A stretch of 64,000 nucleotides of DNA, taken from the NCBI RefSeq assembly GCF_965638725.1, contig NC_134975.1, positions 1,748,179-1,812,178 on the forward strand. Direction: 5' to 3'. Position 1 is the stretch's first letter; the number at the start of each line of letters is the position of its first letter. This document shows, piece after piece, positions 1-37,030 of this stretch. The notes under the pieces were generated by a model. That model was not told the DNA's origin and ran no database searches. It worked only from the letters and a program-made list of their open reading frames with translations. The position numbers and the translations under genes were made by a program. This DNA is from Aptenodytes patagonicus. Its lineage: Eukaryota; Chordata; Aves; Sphenisciformes; Spheniscidae.

Positions 1-3000
1 AGGAACAGGCTGAGGGAGAGCAACCAGGATGGAGCTGGGGCCCGGTGTGCGGGAGGAAGGGAGGCTGGCCGTGGATGTGTGCTCAGCAATAGGAAATGCT
101 TTATTAGCTGGGAGTGGTGGAGAGAAGCCAGGCAGGAAGAGGCAGTAATAAGAAACATTTTTTTGACTTCTCCCACATCCAGACCACAGAGCGCTTGCCA
201 AGCGGCTGCGTTCGGACAACGGGGCCGCCGAGCCGAGCCCCCAGGGCCAGGACGGGGACGGAGACGTTCCCCCGCCGGGACAGGCGACGCTGAGGCTGCG
301 GGAGCCCCCGCGGTGCCAGGACGGGCAACGGGAGGGGAGCAGACCCATGAAGCTCCTCCAAGCCGGGGTGCACGGCACGGAGCAGAGCTGCCCCGGCTGA
401 GCCACACGCGCCGCCTCTGAGCTCGGGACCGCGGCAGGGAGAGTCTCGCCAGGGCCGGGCAGTGCCGCAGGCACCCGCGGGACGCGAATGCTGTAGGTGA
501 GTGGGGAAGCGCCGCGCGCTCACGGGGTCTGGGGCTGCACCGAGCTCAGCGCTTCCCTCCTGGTTTACCCCAGTGAAGCTGAAATCAGGATTGGGCCCCA
601 TTTCCTTCGCATTCGGTGGGACGCCGGGGTTGATGTCAGTGTAGCAGAGGCTGGAATCGGGGCTCTGGCAGAGCCGGGGGCATAAATCTGGATTTACACC
701 AGTGCAGTAGTAGCAGGATCAGTCCCCAGGTCCTTGCTAAAGAGTTGAAATAATACGCGGCTGCTACCGAAAGCCTGGAGCTGACATGGGAAATGGGGAA
801 TTTGGGTGTATTTTGAAAAGGCACGGGGAAAAATGAGGGAAAGTTGACAGCTCCGCTAGCCGGGGGCTGGAGTGAGGGCGGCAGGGCACCGATGGCAGCG
901 GTGCCATAGGACGCGCTGCCTCGACGCACCCCTTCTGCAAAGCCAAACCCTGGGTCCCTGTGAGGAGGGGTGGGCGAGGAAGAGCCAAACGGCTGCTACA
1001 GAGGCTCCGTTTTGAGAACAAAGTGCCTAAAAGCGAAGGTGGTGTGAGCCATGCCGTGGGACCTCTGCCCTGCTGCCAGCGTTCAAACCCTGCCGCAAGG
1101 TCGGGGCAGGAACGCTCCCCTCCTCCCGGCTCTGCATGAGGAGCCGCGTGCGATGCCGGCCCCACGAAGCGATGAACGTGAGCCGGGTTTGCTGCTCTCT
1201 TTGCATCTCTCGTTTATGGCACAGCGGTGCCTGTCGGTGCGAGAGGGGCCGGGGCGGCACAGCCCACCCGTGGAGGTCCCTGAGCTGGGAGTTGCATCCA
1301 TCCCTCCCGCACCGACTGCACCGGAGGGTCCAGAGGATGCAAACAGCTTTGCTGCATGCGTGACCAACCTGCAGCTATGGGGAGGAGGGAGGAAAACCTC
1401 CATCCATTGCCTGAAACCAGGCTGAAGCCTTGGGAGTCCGCGGCAAAGCTCTTGCCACCTCTGACGCGGTGTCCATCCAGCTCTTCACACCTACAGCCGG
1501 TGCTTTCAGCAGCTGGCACATGACTGGTTCACCCTGCTTCGCCCCAGCCAGCACCAGCACTGGTGCCAGCACTGCCCGGCCAGACGGTGCAAGGGTCTCC
1601 ACAGTGTCTGGCTCCCTGTGAGAAGGCGACACAGGGGAACTGAGTCACGAGCCGCATCCTGCGGCGAACCCCCCCCGGGAGCAGCAGAAACCGCAGGGGA
1701 GGGCGGAAGCGCCGGGATTGCAAAGCTCCGCCGAGCCGCCCGGTAAGAGCAAGGGATCCTCCAGCTGTCCCGCGTGTCCCGGCAGATCACAGCCAGCCAC
1801 CCCCGTCCCCAGGCTCGCACCACCTCCCGCTCCGTCTCCCCCCAACAGCCCCTTTGCTTTTCTCTCTGCGGGGTCGTGGGGAAATTCCCCTTCCCCAGGG
1901 CTGCTCCGGAGCCCCCTGGCCAGCCAGCGCCACGGCACGGCTGCCTATTGCTCCCAGCTGCTTCTGCCAGCACCTGCACCCCCTCCGAGAGGTTTTAACT
2001 GGGGTTTTTTCCTTCTCCCGATGCTGCTGCAAATCCCGAAGGATGGAAGGATGTAACACGGCAACGTGACTTGCCATCACCCCCCAGCCAGGCTGGGGAA
2101 GACGCTCCGGAGGGTGCATGAGCTGCAGCTCCGGTGTGAGAGACAAGGGAGGGAGGTTGGGGACAGGGATGGGGACACAGGGGCTGGTTTGACCCGTTAC
2201 AGAAGCCCCCAGGATATTTCTCCCGCGGGATGCCGGGGACAGTTCTGGGTTAAGGTTTGCTCTCGGTTAGCACCAAAAATCCCTGCGATGTTGTTGCATG
2301 TACAGCAAAGTTTTGGATGAGGCCCTGACCGCTTTGTGTTTCATGGCAAAGATCCCGCAGCCGTCTAATGGCTCGGGATTTTATGGAAGTGCCCCCCAAG
2401 AAGGGAATGCACCACCAAGGGGTCTCGGCTCCCCTTTAAAAGGATGCGTTTTGTAGCGCTTGGGATTGCAAGGAAAGGCGCTGTGTCTGGGAGCATCCTG
2501 GAGGCTCGGGGAGCTGCAGCCCAGCTCCAGGGGAGTTTATTTTTTAAAACAAAGCCGATCCCGGGCCAGCCGAGGGACCGGCTGCTGCTTCAGCCAGAGA
2601 TCAGCCCGGGCATCGCTCCTGGCATGGGACACCCAGAACCAGATCCCGCTCCTGCCCTCCAGCCCCGGGACCCGGTCGCCGTTTCCTCCCCGCAAGCAAC
2701 AACCAAGCAAGCTATTTTGGGGAGGAAAAGCCCGTTTTACACTGCAGTCGTAGCCTGTCTGGGTCAGCCACGTACACGTGTGCTCTCAAGGGCCGGGCTT
2801 GCGTGACTTTGCTTCCCCATCAAGGCCAGAATCTAAACAATCTTGATTCCTGTCCCGGCGGCCCTGGGCAGGGCTCCTTCAATTGCAGGAAACGGAGACT
2901 TTGGCGTGTTTATGTCGGGAACCACGAAGAATGAGCCGAGGAGGGGCTCGGGAGCCCCAGCTGCCGCTGGCCGAGCTCTCGGCCATGTGAAAGGGGCAGC

Positions 3001-3824
3001 GATGCCGGCAGGGAGAGGGGCGGGGGGCAGCGCCAGCTCCGCCGTGTTTGGCTTGGCAGAAATGTCTCTTTCACAAGGAAAAAAAAAAAAAGAAGAGAAA
3101 AAATAGCAAAACTTCCCCCAAAGGCGCAGCTGGGGAATTTTTGGCTGCCCGCAGCGCCTCTGCTTGTGTCATCGATAAGCTCCGTACAAAAGCCCCCCTG
3201 GGACCGAGCCTTGGACCGCGGCCAGCTGCACCCGGTGGCTCCAGCGCCGGTGGGGGAGTGCACTGCAGCGTGGGGGCTTTAGGCTCTGTCCCGTGGCATG
3301 GGTCTTGCCAAACCTGGGATCTCCAGTGGTGCCGTGGCATCACCATGCTCGCCATGGCTGCTGAGCCCACCGGCTCTGCCGCCGGCTGCGTTTTTGCAGT
3401 GCGGGAGCCACGGGAAAGGTGGGAAATGCCAGAATATGGATGGCTGGGATAAAGGAAGGATGTTGGGGCAGCATGCATGTGGCGAGGTCCCTGTTCCAAA
3501 GTGCTCCCGAGTGCCACAGGGCCGTGTGCGGTGTCCCGTGCCCCAGTCGGGAGGTCCCCCAAGCTCAGGAGGTCCCGGGCATATGCTCTCAGGAAGGGCT
3601 GTACCGGGACGTCCGGAGCCAAACTCCGCTTGGAAGCAGCACATCCTACCTCGCACCGCTCCGCCCACCCTCTCCCTCCCCACCGGCCTCCATCGCTCGC
3701 CACGGCCCCCCAGTTCCTTCCCAAAGCCCCCGCAGCTGCCCCCGGCCCGGCAATGAGCCCCTCAGGGGCCAGGGGCTGCGGGGGGCTGCGGTGGGCTGCC
3801 TCTCACCCCCCCTGCCCTCCGCAG
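1..3824. other. Upstream flank and 5' intron of ACVRL1
   Basis: No convincing coding exon was found here on either strand. The open frames are short, overlap on both strands and match no family I know. A CpG-rich patch lies at about 180-620. An A-rich tract sits at 3079-3104. The ACVRL1 start-codon exon opens with a 3' splice site at 3823-3824, so a noncoding first exon must lie somewhere in this stretch or beyond the left edge. Confidence 0.6.
180..496 (+). other. ACVRL1: Candidate noncoding first exon and CpG island of ACVRL1
   Basis: A CpG-rich patch ends in a good 5' splice site (CTGTAG|GTGAGTGG, cut after 496). ACVRL1 in mammals has a noncoding first exon, and the coding part here begins with an acceptor at 3823-3824, so an upstream donor is required. 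This is the best one I see, but it was chosen by eye. The start of the exon is not defined. Confidence 0.25.
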
Positions 3825-3828
3825 GAAG

Positions 3829-8982
<5,154 letters not shown>

Positions 8983-9970
8983 GCGCCAGGCACGCACCGA
9001 AGCCGCTCGCGGGCTGCACTGGGGATGGCGGCGAAGCCAACGCCAGGACGGCTCCCGGTCACGGAGGGGGTTTTGCTCGCAGCCCCTGCCTTTCCCACCC
9101 CTCCTTGCAGCCTTTTTAATTTGCAAGGAGGGAAAAAATAGGAAAAAAAAAAAAAAGCAAGGGAGGAATCTTCCAGCCCGATTATAAAAATATCCCCCGG
9201 ATCCGTCATCCGACGCCGGCCCGTCTCGCCTGCCCGGCGGGGATGGCAGCGGGTGCCTGGGGCTGGCAGCCCACCCTGAGCCCCCCCGGCCAGACGCCAC
9301 AGCCAAGGGGCGAGCAGGCGCCAGAGCCGGCACCATCCCCTGCCGCAGCCCCCATGCCCAGCCGGGCACCCACCCCATCGCTGGCACCCGGCGCGGCACG
9401 CAGGCAGCGGGTGCTGCCCAAACCTGCCTGCCCGGCACATTGGCAGCGGGGATGCCGTGGGCTCAGCGGCGGCAGCAGGAATTCCCCGGCAGGCTTGCGG
9501 TGCCCGGCACGCCTCTCGCCGGAGGAGGTCTGGATTTCGCTGAGAAAGGATGGTCCAGGGACAGCGTCCCCCTGGCCAGGCCGGATCCGTGCCCCGGCAC
9601 GTCTTGGGGCTCCCCAGGACGAGGAGCCGCCAGGACTGAGCACGGCCCGAGCATCCCCCATACCACGGGGACCACCGAGACGGGGGCTCCCGCAGCCCTG
9701 GTGGCCTGATCCTTCCCCGACGAGCAACCAGCAGTCCCGTTTTCCAAGCCCTTTTGGTCTTTGCCATCGTTTTGGTGTTTTCCGGGGTGTCTTGGTGCAC
9801 CCTGCAGCCGCCTACAGCCCGCACCGCTTGCCGCCATCCCAAAAACCACCCCACGTTCGGGGCTGTTCAGATGAGACCAGGATGTTCAGCAGAACCAGCT
9901 TTGCGCCCTACTCCATAATTATTTAATTATTAAGATTTAATATATTTAATAAAACGTAAAGCTATTTTAT
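8983..9970 (+). other. ACVRL1: ACVRL1 3' UTR
   Basis: Runs from the stop codon to the first strong poly(A) signal. The GC-rich first part gives way to an AT-rich end with ATTATTTAATTATT-like sequence just before the signal. An A tract lies at 9145-9158. No second gene was seen. Confidence 0.6.
9948..9953 (+). terminator. ACVRL1: Poly(A) signal AATAAA, likely ACVRL1
   Basis: Canonical AATAAA in an AT-rich stretch about 970 bases after the ACVRL1 stop. A second AATAAA at 10110-10115 could serve as a distal alternative. Confidence 0.65.
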
Positions 9971-10659
9971 CACTTAACAACTGCCAAACCTCCCCCATCG
10001 GGCAGCGGGCGATGTGGCAGGATGAGACACTGGCGCTTCTGCATGGCTTAATTTATTGCTTCAACACCGTGTAGCTGCCGTGTATTGCTCCGGCACCGCC
10101 GGATCCCGCAATAAATCTGGCTCCAGCCTCGTGCCAACCCTCTCCCTGCGCCCGTGAGGGGCTGGGGCTGCACCGGGGCAGGGGCTGGGGCTGCACCGGG
10201 GCAGGGGCTGGGGCTGCCAGCCCTCCCGCTTCTGGGGGTTTGCACTGCCGATAGTCTGGGGGCGAGGGCGAAACCCTCTGGGATGAAAGGGGAGCTGGCT
10301 TGGGAGAGCATGGCCATCGGGGGGGTTTTGGCTCTCGGGGGACGTTGACCTTTGCCGGAATATCCCCGCGCCTTCCCGGCTCAACCCGGCACATCGCTGC
10401 GGCCACCCCGGGCTCGTCTCACCCCGCTCCCAGTTAAGGACTGGGAGAAAGAGGTCAGCAAAGGGCAGCTGCCGGCCCTCGGCCGGGCTGGCACCAGGGC
10501 GAGGGGTACGTAGGGCTGCACAGGGCAGGGCCTGGGGTGCTCAGCCCGGGGTTTGGGGCGCCCTGCCTGGCCGGGGCTCGGTCCCCACCACGCACCAGCT
10601 GCTCCAGGCCTGTGGCTCGCAGCCCCCTGCCTGCGCTTGCCAGCCTCACGCTGCGCCCC
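9971..10659. other. Intergenic, ACVRL1 to minisatellite
   Basis: No gene seen. It holds a second AATAAA at 10110-10115 and a perfect 27-bp unit (GGGGCTGCACCGGGGCAGGG core) repeated about two and a half times at 10158-10220. Confidence 0.5.
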
Positions 10660-12190
10660 GACACTGCACACTCACACTGCACACACACACACACCGTGCA
10701 CACTCACGCTGCACGAAGGACACGCGCTGCACACCCCCTGCACACCCACAACACGCTGCAGGAGGGCGCACTGCACGTGCCTCGCACAGCTCACGGTGTA
10801 CGCACGCTGTGTGGACCCCCCGCGCGTGCACGTTGCACACACCCTCCTGATGGTGCGCAGCCGTGTGCACACACCTGCACAGCCACTGCACGCAAGCACA
10901 CCCACACACAAATCCTGCATGCACACACACACCATTGCACGCTTACACACACACAAATCCTGCATGCACACACACCATTGCACACTTGCACACACACAAA
11001 TCCTGCATGCACACCATTGCACACTTCCACACACACAAATCCTGCACGCATGCACACCATTGCACACTACACAAAATCCTGCACACACGCACACCATTGC
11101 ACACTACACACACAAATCCTGCATGCAAGCACACCATTGCACACTTGCGCACACACAAATCCTGCACACACACACACCATTGCACACTTGCACACACACA
11201 AATCCTGCATGCATGCATACCATTGCACACACACCAATCCTGCACGCACACCATTGCACACTTCCACACACACACAAATCCTGCACGCATGCACACCATT
11301 GCACACTACACAAAATCCTGCACACACGCACACCATTGCACACTACACACACAAATCCTGCATGCAAGCACACCATTGCACACTTGCGCACACACAAATC
11401 CTGCACACACACACACCATTGCACACTTGCACACACACAAATCCTGCATGCATGCATACCATTGCACACACACCAATCCTGCACGCACACCATTGCACAC
11501 TTGCACACACACAAATCCTGCACACACGCACACCATTGCACACTTGCACACACAAATCCTGCACACACGCACACCACTGCACACTTGTACACACACCAAT
11601 CCTGCACACACGCACACCATTGCACACTTGCACACACACAAATCCTGCATGCATGCATACCATTGCACACTTGCGCACACACAAATCCTGCACACACACA
11701 CACCATTGCACACTTGCACACACACAAATCCTGCATGCATGCATACCATTGCACACACACCAATCCTGCACGCACACCATTGCACACTTGCACACACACA
11801 AATCCTGCACACACGCACACCATTGCACACTTGCACACACAAATTCTGCACACACGCACACCACTGCACACTTGTACACACACCAATCCTGCACACACGC
11901 ACACCATTGCACACTTGCACACACACAAATCCTGCATGCATGCATACCATTGCACACACACCAATCCTGCACGCACACCATTGCACACTTGCACACACAC
12001 AAATCCTGCATGCATGCATACCATTGCACACACACCAATCCTGCACACACGCACACCATTGCACACTACACACACAAATCCTGCACGCACACCATTGCAC
12101 ACTTGTACACACACCAGTCCTGCACACACGCACACCATTGCACACTTGCACACACACCAATCCTGCACGCACGCACACCATTGCACACTT
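10660..12190. repeat. CA-rich minisatellite with higher-order structure
   Basis: From about 10,890 the array repeats a 35-45 bp unit with core CACCATTGCACACTTGCAC and AAATCCTGCA. There are more than thirty copies; the part before it is looser CA sequence. Higher-order repetition is visible: a block starting near 11,000 recurs almost unchanged at 11,240 (period about 240), and another near 11,500 recurs at about 11,785 (period about 285). Alternating purine-pyrimidine runs are common. It lies directly before the ACVR1B promoter. Long reading frames of His/Thr/Pro on + and Cys/Val on - come only from the repeat lacking stops. Confidence 0.95.
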
Positions 12191-12194
12191 CTTC

Positions 12195-12373
12195 TTTCCC
12201 CCCCCCAGTTCCAGCTCCGTGTCGGCCGACCCGCGCCTGGCGGACCCTCCCCTTTAAGACGCGCGGCGCGGGCCGTCCCCTTTAAGGCTTGCCCCGCCCC
12301 CAGGCCGCGCGCCGGCGCTCGCCCCTCCCGCAGGCGCTGGCGGCCGCTCGGCACCGAGGCCGCGGCGCTCGCC
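12195..12373 (+). promoter_or_regulatory. ACVR1B: ACVR1B CpG-island promoter and 5' UTR
   Basis: GC- and CpG-rich sequence between the minisatellite and the start codon. The motif CCCCTTTAAG occurs twice, near 12249 and 12278, and is followed by a CCCCGCCCC Sp1/KLF-type box. TTTAAG could act as a weak TATA-like element. The transcription start cannot be fixed from sequence. The CpG island continues into intron 1 to about 12,800. Confidence 0.55.
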
Positions 12374-27837
<15,464 letters not shown>

Positions 27838-30800
27838 GCTCTGAGCCCCAGCAGGAGGAAACTGCACAAAAGCTGCCATGCTAGAGTAGACGTGTGATGG
27901 AGGCCTACCTCGTGTTTCTGCCCAATCTACTGCTACCAACCAGGCAGCGTGACCTACAGGCTGCTAGGTGGGGTGACGGAGCCTATTGAATTGCTCTCTT
28001 CCCTGCTTGGGTATGAAACAATCAGAAACCTTTTATGATCACCTCCTGACAGCGTGAAGACTCGAGAGGGACTTAACCTGAGGGATCTCAGCCATGATCG
28101 TAACTCTTGTTTCTTTAATGGAAATCCCTGTAAAGTTCAGTGCGCGCAGTGCACCCGTTGGCAGTGTTTGAGGCCGGGGTGCTAGGTGCTGGGAGTGGGA
28201 AGGGAAAGGGAAGGTTTTCTTGCCGTGCTCTGAGGATTTTTCCAGGGACTGGCACGTTAATGCAGAAAAAGCATTTGCAAAACAAATGGTGCTCCCTTCT
28301 GAGAGGCTGAGCCTGAACAGTTTATCAGCTTCATGAAACCATTTCCCTCCTTTTTCTTAAGCTTGAAAAATTCTAAGTCGAAAACAGAACTCTGACTGGC
28401 TGTCAGTGTGCGCAATGGTGTATGCATGCGCGAGGTGCGCGTGTCCCCTGTGCCTGTTCATCTCCTTCCGTAGACGTGCAGTGTCTGCCCGTAGGGTGGC
28501 TCATCTCTGTTCGTGCTTTCTGTGCATGTGCAAATCTAGAGTGTCCTTTTTTTGAGCTGTGCGCGCTGGTGCTCTCCTTGTTGAGTAGTGAGCATTGTCT
28601 AGCTTGGACAGGCTGCTTAAAACCAGATCCTTAGCTCTCCGATGGGTGCTGTGGCCTTGCTGTCCGTACGCCGGCTGCAGGAACTTCCCATCAGGTTGCC
28701 TCACTGCCACCCCCTCCCTTTTTTAAGACAAAACAAATGAGGAACTGACTTCAGTCCTGGAATCCAGGCTTTTTGTCTTGAGCCCCTCGGGTTTGTAATT
28801 CTTGGTAGGGTGGAAAGAGAGACCTGGGGCGGGAGGAGATGCCACGGAGCTGAGATGCATGTCAGAGAGAGAGCAGGCACTGCGCCTGGCTGGAAGGAGA
28901 CCAGGCCACGGGGAAATGCAGGAGACCGTTCTCGTAGGAACGCGATTCCCGAGCCCACCATCCAGGCACCCTCGCAGGCGTGCTCGGCAGCGTGGGGCAG
29001 ACTTCTCAGGGCCTGAGCCGTGGGGGGCCGGGTGCCTGGCTGTGCTCTGCACCTCCCGAGAGGCACTCGGCAGGATCTGACAGCGGGGTGTGGGTTTGGA
29101 AACCAACGTCCATCTTTTTTAATATACATATATAAATATCTCATAATCTGGAAGTGGCTGTGTATAACTTGTGGGGTGGGGGGAACTGCATGAATTTTCT
29201 TTTGATTAAATGCCAAATCAGGGTGAAGTAGAGTTGGTTTGACTGTTGTCTGCAGCTGGGCCTAGCAAAAATGGAAGTAGCTGAGGACTGAGTCTGTTGT
29301 GCTGACTGCAGCGTTAAGGACAGTCTGGGAAGTGCCGGTTGTTTGGTGGTTAGGTCAGTATCTACGGTGTATAACTCTGAAGCCATAACTTTTAACTGGA
29401 GTGGTTTTGATTATTTTTTTTTATTATTATTTTATGGGAGGGTCTGGATTTTAACTTTTTTTAATATTGTTAATTCTTTATAAGAGAAGAAAAACAATCT
29501 ATAATTATTACCTCTTGACCTGTTTGTTTGTAAAGAAATCACTGCAAAAAAAAAAGAAAAAAAAACCAAATGCACACAGCTCGATTTACACTGGAACTGT
29601 TTCTACTCAAACCTTGCGCCTGCTCTGTAAGGTGAGGTTTCATCTCTGCTCCGGCCACCGGGGTTAACTTTTTTTTTTTTAAACGCTCTGTTCTTGCTGT
29701 CTGTGTATCTGTCCGTGTGTCCGTCTTCCCCCAGACTCCCTATCTTGTCTGTGACTTTGTGTAAAGTGAGGAGTGTGGTTTTTTTGCATCGTGTTTGGAG
29801 CCATTTTGCATCCTCCCGTGGAGTTTAGCGGTCGGGCGGTGCAGAGCTGTCGTGGGAGGGCTGGCAGACTTCGGGCTGGTTCATGGAGCGGTATGGAGTG
29901 TACGCTTTGTGAATGTACAGCTTCCCTTCCCTTTCCGATTTGTTCTGACTCGCATCTCAGCCAGAGGTTACCGTGTGTCTCCAGTACCGTACGTCCCTTA
30001 ACCAAACCCTTCTGCATTTAGAAACCGAGGTGGTGGGCTCTTCACAGATACCCTAAAGACTCTTCAGCTGCTGTAACAGGACCCTGGCGATGGCCCGTCC
30101 CGGCGGGTTGGGGAGGAGGTCTTAGCGACTGTGAAATAAACTGCCGTAGGAAAGCCCATCACGCCGGTAGGTATGTCTGCCGCGCGCTCCTCCATGAGCA
30201 CTGCCGGCTCTCGTTTCTGAGTACGCGTCTCCCATCCCTGTTAACTGTGCAGGCTGCTTCTCGAGGACACTAAATCAGCTACGTAACTTGCACTGACTCA
30301 CTCACCCACCCCTCCAACTGTAGCCACACATGCATCTGCCTCAGCGCTAAACCAAACAGCAGACAGCGGAGCGGTTTCAGACCAGATAAGGTTAGAAGGG
30401 GTGAGGGCAGGACAGGGTATCCCCTATAAGCAGGATTGCAGAAGAGAGCTTGTTTGTAGAGAGGTGCCATCGCGAGATGGTCAAAACGGAGGAGGATCCG
30501 AGATGGGAACGCTGACTATGTAGCATTTATACAGCACTTTTCATGCAAACATGTGCCAGGGAGGTGCAGTGCTTACTTAGCTGACTGGTAGCAAACATAG
30601 GAATCGCTCTCAAACGTGCCCGGCTCAGAGGTGGCTGCAGCAGCTGTGGAAAAAAAAAATGCAACGCTACAGGCAGTTCAGGACAAGAGGCCGACGCCGC
30701 AGCAGCTCAAAACGAGGAGGGGAGACGTCAGATACTCGAGGGCAAATCGTGTTGGGGAGAGGCAGAGGTACGGAGCTTGTGCTTCTCGTCTGTGGCGCAG

Positions 30801-31020
30801 GGTTAATCGGTGGTACGCTGGCTTCAGAACAGATCTCTTGGTACTTATCTGCCCCTTTTATTTGTTTGGTTTTGTATATTTTATTAGAAATGGACTGTAA
30901 AATAGCCACTTAGACACTTTACCTCTTCAGTATGCAAATGTAAATACAATGTAATATAGGAAATCTTTTGTTTAATATAAAACAAGGCTGTCGATTTCTG
31001 CTGTACATTATTAAAAGTTT
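27838..31020 (+). other. ACVR1B: ACVR1B 3' UTR
   Basis: About 3.2 kb of AT-moderate, non-repetitive sequence after the stop, without coding potential. It holds T- and A-rich tracts around 29395-29570 and ends in an AT-rich stretch with a poly(A) signal. A long 3' UTR agrees with the mammalian gene. An internal AATAAA at 30135-30140 could give a shorter form. Confidence 0.6.
31010..31015 (+). terminator. ACVR1B: Poly(A) signal ATTAAA, likely ACVR1B distal
   Basis: The common variant hexamer ATTAAA in an AT-rich context, followed by a GTTTGTTTTATT downstream element. GC content rises sharply right after it, which fits the end of a transcript. Confidence 0.6.
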
Positions 31021-32754
31021 GTTTTATTCACGTGAGGTGTTGGAGTCTCTCGCGGTTTGCTGCAAAGGGTTAGCTGCGGCGTAGAGGGGTAGGAACTGAG
31101 CGGCGAAGACTGGCAGAGCCTGTAGTCCCCCAGCCCCCAGAGACGTGCCTGGGGGGGGGGCTTGTTCACCCACAGCTAAAATAATCTCCCTGGGAATCCT
31201 GCTCAGCAAATCTTCATGTTGAATATTCCCCTTATTAGTGGAGATGCAGCTTCCATCATCCGCTGCGTGCTCAGGAGATGCCTCGATCGTAGCAGAGGTG
31301 AGATGAGGATGTGGCAGACGGGGATTTCCAACCCACACGGGGTTGAGCAGCTGAAATCGGGTCTCCCTCTCTGGGGGACGGTAACTGGAAGCAGGAGGGG
31401 GTACAGCGGGCGGCTCCCCAGAGCATCCCCCTGCGTCTCCGCACACACGGACCCGCAGCTTCAAGGAAGGATAAATTTTAGTCCAAGCTGCCCGGCATCC
31501 CTATGAAATCCTGTTTGCTGGGAGGGCAACCGGTGCTGGGCAAACGGCCCCTGCTAATTCTCCCTAATTAGAGCCTCCCATAAATGAGCAGGTTGTGAGC
31601 GGATCAAGGGGAAAATCCGCCGGGGCCTGGGGTCCCCCGTGGGCTCAGACTGATGGCGTTGGTGGGGAGGGGGAGCCGCCATCTGGGCTCGCCCCTCCTC
31701 CCTTTCCAGCTTTGTCTGCAGCCGCTGCCGCGGCCCCTGAGCAACTCTAACCCCGTCCTGGAAATGGAGGCAGCGGGTGACTTGGGAGTACGCCTTTTTT
31801 TAAAGCAAAAATTGCCTTTACTCCTCTTTCAGGAAATGTGCTGGGAAAACAGGTCTGGGATGGCTTCGGCCACGGGGCCAAGTCATTACCTGGGCTGCCC
31901 GATTTTTGGGAACAGGACGGGACGTTCTTTTTCACTCCCTGATAAAGGGTCATGGTTTGGTGCCCTGGGATGGGTGGTGGGCTCAATCCTGTCCTTTCCC
32001 AAGCACTTCCCAGCTGGAGCGGCTCAGCTCTGGGAGCAAGCTTGCCTCCTGGTAACCCCTGGACAGCCTGTGGGCGGGTGGCTTGGGTGTAACGCCAGCG
32101 GGATTGTTACAAGCTGATTTTTTTGGCAAATTTTAAATAAATATCTGGGCAAGCACCTCAATTCCAGCTGGAAAATTCCTGCTACCTCCCAGTGCGGTGC
32201 AGTGAGGGGCTGCCGTGTGCCGTGTCCGCAGCAGGCACCGCGTCTGCCTCCGGGAATTGTTATGTCCTCCGTGTCCCCGTCCTCAGCACGGGCAAAGCTC
32301 TTGCAGGAACGGTTTAAATCCTCCCGTCCGCTCACGTTGGGAGCACGGCCCGGGGCTCCGGCTGCCCCCTGCCTCCAGCTTCTGCCTTGAATTAAATCCT
32401 AAATGCGGCTCTGGCGGCGGGGTGTTGTCCTGTGGGGTGAAACAGCTGTGGGTGCTTGGCTGGAGCCAGGCTCCGGGGAGCGGCGGAGCCCGGCATCGCT
32501 TCTGCGCCAGGGAAACCCCTCCGGTTTCTCCCGTTATGGTCCCCAAGATGATCTCCGGGCCGATGCAGCCCCTCCTTGGTCCCCCGCGGCACCCCGCCCT
32601 GCGCCCCCAGGCCCCCGCCGTCCCCACGGTCCCTGCTGCCCCACAGCATCACCCCTGGGACACCCCCCCCCCCCCCCCCCCCCACGCTGGAGCCCACGGG
32701 GTCCCTGCGCGGGACCTGGGCCCCGGCTGGGGCGGTGCCGGGGGCGGGGCTTCC
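31021..32754. other. Intergenic, ACVR1B to TAMALIN
   Basis: No gene seen. GC rises toward the TAMALIN CpG island. A run of 17-18 cytosines occurs near 32665-32683, where sequence accuracy may be low. Confidence 0.5.
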
Positions 32755-32896
32755 CGCAACTGGGCGTGGTTTAGCGCATAACGGGGCGTGGTTAGAGGCA
32801 GAAAGGGGCGTGTTCTCCACGGAGGGGGGCGTGCCGGGCGCTGGCCCCGCCCCCCGCGGGCTGATATAGCGGCGCGCGGGGCGGCGCGGCCCGGCC
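32755..32896 (+). promoter_or_regulatory. TAMALIN: TAMALIN promoter with clustered GGGCGTG boxes
   Basis: Four GGGCGTG boxes, two of them extended to GGGCGTGG, are spaced 15-25 bases apart between 32761 and 32835. A CCCCGCCCC box and a GATATAGC TATA-like sequence near 32863 follow, about 30 bases before the start codon. GGGCGTGG is a classic KLF/Sp site. The transcription start is not determined. Confidence 0.55.
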
Positions 32897-36643
<3,747 letters not shown>

Positions 36644-37030
36644 CCGGGGGCACCGCCGGCCCCCCCAGGCCTATTTATTTATTTATTGCAAGGGGCTGCA
36701 CGCCCCCCCCCCCCCCCCCGCCTCCCCGGGGGCTGCTGGAAGGAGCTCGGGGTCGGCCCCGGGGGTCCCGGCTCGGCCGCTGTCTGTGGGGGTCACGGCA
36801 CCAAGGGACAGAGGCAGGCACCCTCCCCGAGGTGGCTCGCGAAGCCACCACTCATCTCAGGAATCGGTGCCCTCCTTGCTGGGGGCACCAGGGGGACTCA
36901 GCCTCCCCCTCCCCCCCTCCCCCAGCTCAGGGGGCCATGGGGGTCCTGCCTCCCGCCACCCCTGGGGCTTTTGTACCATGCCAGCGCGCTCGGCGCTCGC
37001 CAATACAGAGACTTTTTGCAGCGGCGTGTG
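36644..37030 (+). other. TAMALIN: TAMALIN 3' UTR
   Basis: Starts with TATTTATTTATTTATT at 36672-36687, an AU-rich-element-like run in the transcript, then GC-rich sequence with a cytosine run near 36704-36719. It probably ends after the AATACA hexamer described separately. Confidence 0.5.
37002..37007 (+). terminator. TAMALIN: Possible noncanonical poly(A) signal AATACA, TAMALIN
   Basis: There is no AATAAA within 1 kb of the stop. AATACA is a known weak variant, and here it is followed within 30 bases by GTGTGGCTGTG, a GU-rich downstream element. This is the best candidate on the + strand, but it is not proven. Confidence 0.4.
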
